In this document: piece by piece, positions 15,679-23,505 of the stretch
How the letters are laid out: every line of letters begins with the position of its first letter
Numbering within the stretch: the stretch's first letter is position 1
Origin: Muribaculaceae bacterium
GTDB lineage: Bacteria; Bacteroidota; Bacteroidia; Bacteroidales; Muribaculaceae
Assembly: GCA_029071345.1 (NCBI GenBank)
Contig: JAIEAO010000135.1
Coordinates: forward strand, 1-32,228
Direction of reading: 5' to 3'
DNA length: 32,228 bases
Position numbers and translations under genes: made by a program
Notes under the pieces: generated by a model
What the model saw: the letters and a program-made list of their open reading frames with translations, nothing else
What the model was told of the DNA's origin: nothing
Databases searched by the model: none

Positions 15679-17598
15679 TTATTTATCTGTCGCGAACGGT
15701 GCGAGGGGGATTCCGTTCAGGCCGTAAACGTTGCCATTGGGGAAGTCGGCCCAGTCATAGCGCACGCACACCGGGCGGGAGATGCCGCTTGCGGTCAGTT
15801 CGAGAGTCTGCGGATTAACGGTCTTTACCACCGCCTGCTCGAAGTTGCCTTCCTTGTCGCCGACGATAAATCCGAGCATAGCCGACGATGTAGCCGTCAC
15901 AGGAGCGTCGAAAGTCAGGATCACCTTATCGCCCTTGATCTGCGAACCGGTGCAGACAGGAGCCTTATAGTCGGTGCCGAGACCGTAGTCGCGGTTGAGC
16001 GATGTGAGAGCGAGACGATGGGCGATGCTCTGCTTGTCGCGGGGATGGATGTCGCCGGGATCGCCAAGATCAATAGCCGACACCATAGCTGTGTTCGGCA
16101 ATTCGAGAGCCTTGCTCTGGGCGTTGCGGAGAGCTGCCCACTCCGATTCGGGCTGCACTGCCTGAGGTTTGAGCCATCCGGCAAGCTGAACGAAATAGAA
16201 AGGCAGTTCAGCGTTCCATGTGTCGCGCCAGTTGTTGATAAGCGACTTGAACAGAGGTTCGTACTGATCGGCACGACCCACGTTGGCGCAACCCTGATAC
16301 CATAGCACACCTTTTACGGGCAGATTGCGCAGCGGATGAATCATCGCATTGTAAAGCACCGAAGGATAGCTCGAACTTTCCACCGATACCGGTTTCTGAG
16401 GAAGATCGGCGAAGTTAACACCCACTGTGTAGACCCACCCGTCGCCGAGAGGGATGACAGTGCCGTCGATTTCGGCTTTCATCAGGTCAGCCGGACCGGA
16501 GAAACCACCCTCGCCTCCGAAATCGGAGATGCGGATAGAAATGATATTTTTACCGGCTTTCACATATTTGCCGTCTATGGTGTATTCACGGGGCACGTTG
16601 AATCCGCTTCCGCGGGCCACTTCCGTGCCATTGAGATAGGTCACATCCTCATCATCGATCGCACTGAGACTCAGACGCATCGGCTTACCGGCCAACTCCA
16701 CCGGCACATCGATCTCTTTCTGCGCCCAGACTATGCCGTCGAATTCATTGCCGAAGCCCAATCTCTCAAAATAATCGGCACGCATCGTAGTGCCCTTTGA
16801 AAGCACTCCGGGCTTAACCGATGACTTATCTTTCTTGGCCATCGCCATCCAGTCTTCCAGCTCTTTTTCATAATTTGCCTTCAGACGGGTGCGGTCATAT
16901 CCGCATCGTTCCATCGCCGCCAACTCCCCTTCGAATCCGGGAACACCTTTAAGATAGCCCACCGAGGTCCAAGCCTCCGCCGGGGTGCCGCCCCAGGTGG
17001 CGTCGATCACGCCGACGGGTATCTGCAGGCTGTCGCGGAGTTCGCGAGCATATAAATAAGCGATAGCCGAGAAGTCCATCGTGTTGGGAGCGGCCTCCAC
17101 CCAGCCGCCCATGTTGGCTTCCAAATTATTCTGAGGGGTAAATGATGTATTCTTTTTGACCTGAAACAATCTGATGTCGGGATTCCGGGCGGTGGAGACC
17201 ACATGGTCGGCATCCATCACGGATGTCCATCCCTGCACGGGAAATTCCATGTTCGACTGGCCGGAGCACAACCATAGCTCACCCGAAAGCACGTTACCTA
17301 CCTTTACCTTACTATCTTTATCTGAAATTTCTATCGTATATGGTCCTCCCGCTTCAGGAGTATGGATATCGGCCTCAAATTTTCCGGCTTTGTCCGCCTT
17401 CACCTTTTTAGCCTTTGCATCCCAGCTTGCCTTTATGTTCACTTCCGACCCCGGAGTCGCATCGCCTGCGATACGCATCACACTGTTACGCTGCACCAGC
17501 ATATTGTCGGTGATATAGTTCGGAAGCACCACCTTTGCGGAGACGGTGAGGGAAGTTGCCACGGTAATAGCCGTCAGTAGAACCGGGAGTTTTTTCAT
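15679..17598 (-). CDS. Sialate O-acetylesterase-like protein, secreted
   Basis: This 639-residue protein starts with a signal peptide (MKKLPVLLTAITVATSLTVSA). I chose ATG at 17598 because the longer frame would put 24 non-signal residues in front, encoded by the palindromic leader. The SASA/SGNH hydrolase domain has its catalytic serine in LCSGQSNMEFP (Ser115) and the Asp/His pair in DIHPRDKQSIAHR (D516, H518). Residues about 240-390 look like an inserted GH2-type jelly-roll domain (IVWAQKEIDVPVELAGKPM, AIDDEDVTYLNGTEV), usual in Bacteroidota members. These esterases remove O-acetyl groups from sialic acid or from other sugars such as hemicellulose units. It lies 108 bp upstream of the GH36 gene on the same strand, divergent from the beta-mannosidase. 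Confidence 0.92.
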   Translation of the reverse strand: MKKLPVLLTAITVATSLTVSAKVVLPNYITDNMLVQRNSVMRIAGDATPGSEVNIKASWDAKAKKVKADKAGKFEADIHTPEAGGPYTIEISDKDSKVKVGNVLSGELWLCSGQSNMEFPVQGWTSVMDADHVVSTARNPDIRLFQVKKNTSFTPQNNLEANMGGWVEAAPNTMDFSAIAYLYARELRDSLQIPVGVIDATWGGTPAEAWTSVGYLKGVPGFEGELAAMERCGYDRTRLKANYEKELEDWMAMAKKDKSSVKPGVLSKGTTMRADYFERLGFGNEFDGIVWAQKEIDVPVELAGKPMRLSLSAIDDEDVTYLNGTEVARGSGFNVPREYTIDGKYVKAGKNIISIRISDFGGEGGFSGPADLMKAEIDGTVIPLGDGWVYTVGVNFADLPQKPVSVESSSYPSVLYNAMIHPLRNLPVKGVLWYQGCANVGRADQYEPLFKSLINNWRDTWNAELPFYFVQLAGWLKPQAVQPESEWAALRNAQSKALELPNTAMVSAIDLGDPGDIHPRDKQSIAHRLALTSLNRDYGLGTDYKAPVCTGSQIKGDKVILTFDAPVTATSSAMLGFIVGDKEGNFEQAVVKTVNPQTLELTASGISRPVCVRYDWADFPNGNVYGLNGIPLAPFATDK

Positions 17599-17637
17599 GA
17601 TCTGATAAATTTGAAAAATTATTATATTCAGTTTAGT

Positions 17638-17674
17638 TGGTATGTCAAAGTGCCGGCGGCACTTTGACATACCA
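17638..17674. promoter_or_regulatory. Perfect 17-bp inverted repeat in the divergent control region
   Basis: TGGTATGTCAAAGTGCC (17638-17654), a 3-bp spacer GGC, then the exact reverse complement (17658-17674). It directly abuts the putative -7 box of the esterase gene (17675-17682) and so covers its transcription start and early leader. It can act as an operator or as a 5'-end mRNA hairpin; no T-run follows on either strand, so it is not a normal terminator. Confidence 0.75.
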
Positions 17675-17682
17675 CAAAATTA
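17675..17682 (-). promoter_or_regulatory. -7 box of the esterase gene
   Basis: On the minus strand TAATTTTG matches TAnnTTTG. A TTTG at 17710-17707 lies 24 bp upstream, slightly wide. Transcription would begin inside the inverted repeat. Confidence 0.45.
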
Positions 17683-17843
17683 GAGAATAAAATAATCACC
17701 CGTTACCAAATATCATCCAAATATTGCAACAAATTCTCACTTTCAAATCTGATTTTACCAGTCTTCCGGCCGTTTACACCCCATTTGAACCATATTTTTC
17801 AGTTTTTGGAGCATGCTTTCGAATTTGTAATTAACCATTGTTT

Positions 17844-17851
17844 TAATTTTG
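17844..17851 (+). promoter_or_regulatory. -7 box of the beta-mannosidase gene
   Basis: TAATTTTG matches TAnnTTTG exactly and lies 48 bp before the ATG. TTTG at 17824-17827 is 16 bp upstream, closer than usual. Confidence 0.45.
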
Positions 17852-17899
17852 CAATGACCTCAAAACCGAATTTTATAAATTTTAAATTCCATATATTTT

Positions 17900-20533
17900 A
17901 TGTCTAACCTTAAAATTTCACTATCTGCCATGCTGCTCTCCGCAGTATGGCTCAACTCATCTGCTACCGTAGAAACCCGTACGATTCATGACGGATGGCG
18001 CTTTCGTCAGGGACGCTCTGAGATCTGGTATCCGGCCACCGTGCCCGGAACAGTCCACACCGACCTGATGGCTAACGAAGTGATTGAAGATCCGTTTTTC
18101 CGGCTTAACGAGCGCGCGGTGCAGTGGGTGGATAAAGAAGACTGGATGTATGAAACCACCTTCCGTGCCGACAAAGCGGAGTGCGAGGCGGAAAACCAGC
18201 AGTTGGTGTTCAAGGGTCTCGACACATACGCCGATGTCTATCTCAACCATCAGCCGATTCTCAACGCCAACAATATGCACCGCACATGGACGTGCGATGT
18301 CAAGGGGCTGCTCAAGGAGGGTGAAAACCTTCTCGAGGTCTATTTCCACTCACCAATCAAGGTCGACCTCCCCAAATATGATAAATATGACTATACTTTC
18401 AACACCGGCCCCGATCAGTCGCAGAACGGCGGAATCTTCGACAAGACCCTGAGTATCTTCGCGCGCAAGGCCGGATATCATTACGGCTGGGACTGGGGGC
18501 CGCGCCTTGTGACCTCGGGTATCTGGCGCGATGTAGAGTTAGTGACATGGAACGGTGTGAAGATCGACAACGTGCAGTATATCCAGAAGGATGTGACGGC
18601 CAAACGTGCGGAACTCACCACAATCGTGCGCGTTAAGTCCGACAAGGATATCGCCGACGCCACAGTGACTGTCAAAGCCGACGGTAAGACACTCGCCAAG
18701 CGTGTAACCCCGCTTAAAAAGGGAGTAAACCTCGTGGAATTGGACTATTCCGTCAAGAATCCGCGCCTATGGTGGACCAACGGTCTCGGCGAGCCGAACC
18801 TCTATGATTTCACGACAGAAGTAAGCGCCGGAAACAGCGACGATTCGCAGTCGGAAGCCATCGGACTCCGTTCGTTAAAGCTTATCCATGAGCCTGACAA
18901 ATACGGTCATTCCCTCTATTTCGAGCTTAACGGCAAACCGGTGTTTATGAAGGGTGTCGACATGGTGCCGCTCGATAACTTCCTTCCGCGGATCACTAAA
19001 GAGAAATATGAAAAGCACGTGCTTGATGCCAAGAACGTGAACATGAACATGATCCGTGTCTGGGGCGGCGGCGTTTACGAAGACGACTATTTCTATGAGC
19101 TCTGCGACCGCAACGGCATCCTCGTCTGGCAGGACTTCATGTTTGCCTGCTCCACATATCCGGCCGATGCCGAATTCCTCGCCAACATCAAGCAGGAAGC
19201 CATCGACAATGTGGAGCGACTGCGCAATCACTGCTCAATCGCAGTGTGGTGCGGCAACAACGAGTGCCAGGATGTGTATTACGGCTGGGGCAACCGCTAT
19301 AATTATTATAAGGAGAAAGGTATGGAGCCTCTGACCACCAAACAATTCAAAGATATGTATTTCCGCACGCTGCCACAGGTGGTCGACTCATGCGCCGGCG
19401 GCATCTCCTACCGTCCTTCCTCTCCTTACGCTTTCGAGGACACTCCGAGCGACGGCGTAAACGGCGATGCTCACTATTGGGGTGTATGGCACGGACGCGA
19501 CTCCATAGGGCATTATAACGTGGAAAAAGCCCGCTTTTTCTCCGAATACGGCTTCCAGTCGTTTCCCGAATTTGAATCTGTGAAAATCTACGCTCCGCAG
19601 GAACGCGACTGGGCGATCAATTCAGAAGTGATGATGGCTCACCAGCGCGCAGGCTCTTACGCCAACAACCTCATCAAGGAATACATGGACGAGGAATACC
19701 GCACACCCGCGGATTTCCCCACATTCCTTTATGTAGGCTCTGTGCTTCAGGGCGACGCCATCAAGACCGCGATTGAGTCTCACCGCCGTCACATGCCCTA
19801 CTGTATGGGTACGCTCGTATGGCAGCACAACGATTGCTGGCCCGTTGCTTCATGGGCCGGACGCGACTATTATGGCCGTTGGAAAGCTCAGCAGTATTAT
19901 TCCAAAGATGCTTACGACGATATTCTCGTCTCTCCCGTAGCCATGGGCGACTCTCTGACGGTTAACATCATCTCCGACCGCCGCACACCCGCAAAAGGTA
20001 AATTCACAATCACCGCAATGCTGCTCGACGGCACCCCTCTGATGACTAAATCGTTCGATTACACAGCCAAACCACTGACCTCTGTGCAGGTGTTCGGCGA
20101 AAAGGTTGCCGACCTTGTGAAGGGTCATGACCGCGGCGATGTAATCTTCCACACCACCTTCGAGACCGCCGGCAAAACTTATGACAATATCGGGTTCTCC
20201 ACCAAACAGAAACTGATGAGATATGCAGCTCCGAAATATTCTGTGGAGATCGTTCCTGCCGGCGATGGCTTCGATGTCACAATCGGATCAGACGTGTTCG
20301 CACGCGCCGTGTTCCTCTCGCTCGACGGCATCGACAACTTCTTCTCCGATAACTATTTCAACGTCCTCCCCGGCAAATCACGCACAATCCATGTCACCAC
20401 TCCCCTCTCCGAGTCTGACTTCCGCAAGCAGCTGAAAGTGGTCTCGATGGGTGACGTTCACGAATCGGTAGCCCTCTCGGAGACCGACGGTGTGAAGCGA
20501 GGCGGAGCCTACAAACCACTCGGCGGCAACTGA
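17900..20533 (+). CDS. GH2 beta-mannosidase, secreted
   Basis: This 877-residue exo-enzyme removes terminal beta-mannose. After a signal peptide (about residues 1-22) come the GH2 sugar-binding domain (WYPATVPGTVHTDLMANEVIEDPF at 43-66 is characteristic of beta-mannosidases), an immunoglobulin-like domain, a TIM barrel and two C-terminal beta domains. Acid/base E455 is in VWCGNNE and nucleophile E549 in FFSEYGFQS; their spacing is like that in Bacteroides BtMan2A. IRVWGGGVYEDDYFYELCDRNG (385-406) is also typical. It is the only large plus-strand gene in the carbohydrate locus, divergent from the esterase. Beta-mannose occurs in N-glycan cores and in mannans. Confidence 0.95.
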   Translation: MSNLKISLSAMLLSAVWLNSSATVETRTIHDGWRFRQGRSEIWYPATVPGTVHTDLMANEVIEDPFFRLNERAVQWVDKEDWMYETTFRADKAECEAENQQLVFKGLDTYADVYLNHQPILNANNMHRTWTCDVKGLLKEGENLLEVYFHSPIKVDLPKYDKYDYTFNTGPDQSQNGGIFDKTLSIFARKAGYHYGWDWGPRLVTSGIWRDVELVTWNGVKIDNVQYIQKDVTAKRAELTTIVRVKSDKDIADATVTVKADGKTLAKRVTPLKKGVNLVELDYSVKNPRLWWTNGLGEPNLYDFTTEVSAGNSDDSQSEAIGLRSLKLIHEPDKYGHSLYFELNGKPVFMKGVDMVPLDNFLPRITKEKYEKHVLDAKNVNMNMIRVWGGGVYEDDYFYELCDRNGILVWQDFMFACSTYPADAEFLANIKQEAIDNVERLRNHCSIAVWCGNNECQDVYYGWGNRYNYYKEKGMEPLTTKQFKDMYFRTLPQVVDSCAGGISYRPSSPYAFEDTPSDGVNGDAHYWGVWHGRDSIGHYNVEKARFFSEYGFQSFPEFESVKIYAPQERDWAINSEVMMAHQRAGSYANNLIKEYMDEEYRTPADFPTFLYVGSVLQGDAIKTAIESHRRHMPYCMGTLVWQHNDCWPVASWAGRDYYGRWKAQQYYSKDAYDDILVSPVAMGDSLTVNIISDRRTPAKGKFTITAMLLDGTPLMTKSFDYTAKPLTSVQVFGEKVADLVKGHDRGDVIFHTTFETAGKTYDNIGFSTKQKLMRYAAPKYSVEIVPAGDGFDVTIGSDVFARAVFLSLDGIDNFFSDNYFNVLPGKSRTIHVTTPLSESDFRKQLKVVSMGDVHESVALSETDGVKRGGAYKPLGGN

Positions 20534-20595
20534 TTTAAACCGCATGGGGTCGGGAGTTGTTTGAAAGATAGCAGACCGCTAAAACTATATTGCTT

Positions 20596-20784
20596 ATGGC
20601 TTCCGATCCCACAAATAACACCACCTCTTCCGCAAACACTGTATCGAAAAATAACACCATTGCGCCGCAGCTCTCGCCGGCGCCGAGGAATTATGCACTG
20701 TTCGTAACGATCACAGCCCTTTCGCTCATCTTCGCCTGGTTCGCCTACCGCCTCTCCCCCCTCGCCGACATGGTCAAGAAGTGA
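20596..20784 (+). CDS. Small single-pass membrane protein, unknown function
   Basis: This 62-residue frame begins 62 bp after the beta-mannosidase stop. It has a polar Ser/Thr/Asn/Pro-rich N-terminus (1-32) and one clear membrane helix (about 35-54, ALFVTITALSLIFAWFAYRL) with a Lys-ended tail, so it would be a small inner-membrane protein. A TTG at 20590 could also serve as start. Codon use resembles the neighbouring genes. Its last 40 bp overlap, tail to tail, the end of the minus-strand GH2 gene. I do not recognise the family. Confidence 0.55.
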   Translation: MASDPTNNTTSSANTVSKNNTIAPQLSPAPRNYALFVTITALSLIFAWFAYRLSPLADMVKK

Positions 20785-23492
20785 GAAGTAGAAATGCTTC
20801 CTTTGGGATTGAAATCGGATGAGGAGGCGTAGCGGAGAAGGCTTTCGCGCAGCCATGCTGTGGCGGGGTCTTTGAGAGCGTCGTCAGAGATGAGGTCAAT
20901 GCCTGAAATTATCAGTTTTCCCGGTTTCTTATTGTTGTCTGACGGCTGCACAAGAGCTTCGGCTATGAGCGCGAGGGGGCGGTTGGACGTGAAGTTATCC
21001 ACCATCTCCACTATCGCGGTGCATCCCGGCAGAGAGTCGGTGTCGAACGTTGTGGATCGTTTCACCGGTTGCCACCATTGCCAGTCGGTATGTCCGTCGT
21101 TAGGGAAGTTTGCGAGGGCCGGATGCGTGGGTTCGCAAAGCACACCCATACCTCCCGCCTCTTTCGGGAAATGCACAGGACTCCAGAACACAGGCACAAA
21201 CTTGCTGTCGCGCCCTTTCAGCGTTCCTTTGGCGGGAGAATAGATCACCCTCTCCCCTTTCTCTAAAGCCTTAACAGCATCATCTATCGAAGCCGTGAGC
21301 ACGACATCGGCAGGTGTCTCCATATCTGTTGAGGTAAGCACGGGATAAACCCACACCGTCCAGCTGTTAGGATGATCCGCTCCCTCAACCTTAGCCTCCA
21401 AAGTAAGTTTCTCAGGATTTGCAATCCCGGAGAGGTCAACGCTTATCTCCTCCCCTTCCGAATAACCCATCGGCAGGTTGCCGAACGTCAGCGTGCCATC
21501 CTTGATGATTTTGCCCGCTGCATCTTTCAGGCTCCAATCCACTTTCACGGGATCGTTGGATTCTTCCAGATAATTAGCCATGTCGATACGCGCCTTAAAC
21601 GGCTCGTTGTTCCAATAGGTGGCCTTATCAAAACGGGCCAACGGCACACGCGGACTGCTGAATCCTTTGAACCAGTCAGGATCCGCCACACCCTTCGACT
21701 CACCAAAAGCATTGACAAGCCCCACAAGAGCGGTGCCTTGACCGGGGAAATCGCTCAGGCTCAACAGTTGATAACCCGAGATGCCGGGAGTCTTCATCGC
21801 CCTTTCGATCTCCTCTTTATACAATATGGCGGCCAATTTACCCGAAGCCTTAAGATAATCGGGAGCCTTGTGTAACCTCCCTTTCTTTTCGAGGTCATTG
21901 CGCACAGCCTTGAAATTGAGAGGGTCGAGCACTCCGGTGTATTTATCAATCTCGCTTAGGTCGGGATAAACGGCATACTGCCCTATCTCATGCGTTACGA
22001 GCGGAACAGACAGGCAACCCATCGACCCGCTGAAATCCTTATTGAACGTCGGCGGTTCCACATCGAATACACCCTGACCGCGCACCCAGCCGTCGTCGGT
22101 CCACTGCGTCACCATGAAATCATCATGTGGCTCGGCGTGCCCACCGTGACCTTTCTCGAAAGTAAACGTAGTGGCGGCATAGAGTCGGCGCGGGTCTTCA
22201 GCTTTCATATACGCCACCATATTGTTGAGCCAATCGAAATCCGATTGCAGTTCATTTCCCACCGTCATCAGCATAAATGAGGGATGATTGCCGTATTCCC
22301 TGATGATGCGGTCATACTCGTTGCGGATAAAATTCTTCATCGCGCCGTTTTCACCCGGTTTTGTATGCGTGGACCACAACGGCAACTCCACCTGCAGGTA
22401 GAATCCGCGACGGTCGGCCACGGCAAACGCCTCCTCTGGAGGGCACCATGAATGGAAACGGAGATGGTTGAGCCCCCACTCCTCCGCCGTGTCGAACACA
22501 CGTTCCCAACCGGCTTCATCAAGCGGCGGAGTGCCGGTAAGGGGAAAGACGCAGCACTCCAACGACCCGCGTAGGAACACAGGTTTTCCGTTGAGCATCA
22601 ACTGCTTCCCTTTGGATTTGAAATTCCGCAATCCGAAAACCGCCTCTTTATCGCTGTCGGCAGTCTTTACGGATGCGGTGTATAACGCCGGCGAGAATTC
22701 CGACCAGGGTTTAGGTTCACCGGGAACAGCAACCTCAGCCGAAATTACGTTTGCCCCCGGATTCAGCACCCTGTCAATCTTCAGGCTCTTTTCCTTGCCC
22801 TCGGGAGAGATGACAGTGAACGTCAACGCCCTTTTCACGTTTTTGCCGCTATGATTCATCACAGTTGCCCGAATCTCCGTTTGGCGCAGTGTGGAATCGG
22901 GATACACCTGCACTTCGCTGACATCTACCGACGGGACTTCGCGCAGATACATCTTGCCGAGCACACCGTTCCATTTAATCTGAGTGTCGTCGGTGTAGGC
23001 GTGCGCCAATTCATCATCACTGATCTCATACATCTTACTGTTGTCGATCTCAAGGGTCAGCTTATGCTTACCCTCAGCCAAACCATCAGGTATCAGATAG
23101 CGGTGCGGTGTCGACAGGCTTTCCTGCATCGCATCCAGCGGGTGGCCGTCAATCTTGACACGGCTGCGCCACATCACCCTCTCTAAGAAAAGTTCGAGAG
23201 GTTTCCCCGCCATACTCTTGTCAATGTTAATCTCACGCGAATAGGTGGCGGGGCCTACGAATCGGTGCTTGCGCGTAAGGCGTGTGAGCTGAGGTTTCGT
23301 CAACTCGGGGGTGAGAGTGTTAGGGGTTCCCAACCCGGCAAGATCTGTGGTGCCGGGGAGCATCATGGTATGTTTTGCCCTGTCGCCGTAAAGCTCAACA
23401 TCCCATCTGCCGGAGAGGTCGATCGACCTTCCCCATGCAGACAGGAGTATTACAGTGACAAAACAGGTGGTCATTAACCAGCGTTTCATCAT
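20745..23492 (-). CDS. GH2 family glycoside hydrolase (beta-galactosidase-like), secreted
   Basis: This 915-residue protein has a signal peptide (MMKRWLMTTCFVTVILLSAWG), a GH2 sugar-binding jelly roll (about 25-190), an immunoglobulin-like domain (190-290) and a TIM barrel starting with LMLNGKPVFLRGSLECCVFP (298-317). E414 in MTVGNELQ is the expected acid/base and E502 in VTHEIGQYAVYP the nucleophile. The THEIGQY form of the nucleophile motif and the following YTGVLDP mark a Bacteroidota subgroup different from classical LacZ or beta-glucuronidases, so the sugar removed is open. The C-terminal dozen residues overlap the small membrane-protein gene. It is the last gene of an apparent operon with the DUF5107-TPR protein (13 bp upstream) and the MFS transporter. 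Confidence 0.88.
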   Translation of the reverse strand: MMKRWLMTTCFVTVILLSAWGRSIDLSGRWDVELYGDRAKHTMMLPGTTDLAGLGTPNTLTPELTKPQLTRLTRKHRFVGPATYSREINIDKSMAGKPLELFLERVMWRSRVKIDGHPLDAMQESLSTPHRYLIPDGLAEGKHKLTLEIDNSKMYEISDDELAHAYTDDTQIKWNGVLGKMYLREVPSVDVSEVQVYPDSTLRQTEIRATVMNHSGKNVKRALTFTVISPEGKEKSLKIDRVLNPGANVISAEVAVPGEPKPWSEFSPALYTASVKTADSDKEAVFGLRNFKSKGKQLMLNGKPVFLRGSLECCVFPLTGTPPLDEAGWERVFDTAEEWGLNHLRFHSWCPPEEAFAVADRRGFYLQVELPLWSTHTKPGENGAMKNFIRNEYDRIIREYGNHPSFMLMTVGNELQSDFDWLNNMVAYMKAEDPRRLYAATTFTFEKGHGGHAEPHDDFMVTQWTDDGWVRGQGVFDVEPPTFNKDFSGSMGCLSVPLVTHEIGQYAVYPDLSEIDKYTGVLDPLNFKAVRNDLEKKGRLHKAPDYLKASGKLAAILYKEEIERAMKTPGISGYQLLSLSDFPGQGTALVGLVNAFGESKGVADPDWFKGFSSPRVPLARFDKATYWNNEPFKARIDMANYLEESNDPVKVDWSLKDAAGKIIKDGTLTFGNLPMGYSEGEEISVDLSGIANPEKLTLEAKVEGADHPNSWTVWVYPVLTSTDMETPADVVLTASIDDAVKALEKGERVIYSPAKGTLKGRDSKFVPVFWSPVHFPKEAGGMGVLCEPTHPALANFPNDGHTDWQWWQPVKRSTTFDTDSLPGCTAIVEMVDNFTSNRPLALIAEALVQPSDNNKKPGKLIISGIDLISDDALKDPATAWLRESLLRYASSSDFNPKGSISTSHFLTMSARGERR

Positions 23493-23505
23493 ATTTCAAG
23501 GTATT

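Larger units (their letters stand above)
17599..17899. other. Divergent control region between esterase and beta-mannosidase
   Basis: This 301-bp gene-free stretch contains the 17-bp inverted repeat and a -7 box for the leftward gene, an AT-rich middle (17683-17820) without visible structure, and a -7 box for the rightward gene at 17844-17851. It probably holds the binding sites for a shared regulator, but none can be named. Confidence 0.5.

Noticed and set aside
17599-17670. N-terminal extension of the esterase (24 residues)
   Set aside because: It would lie in front of a perfect signal peptide and is encoded by the inverted-repeat leader.
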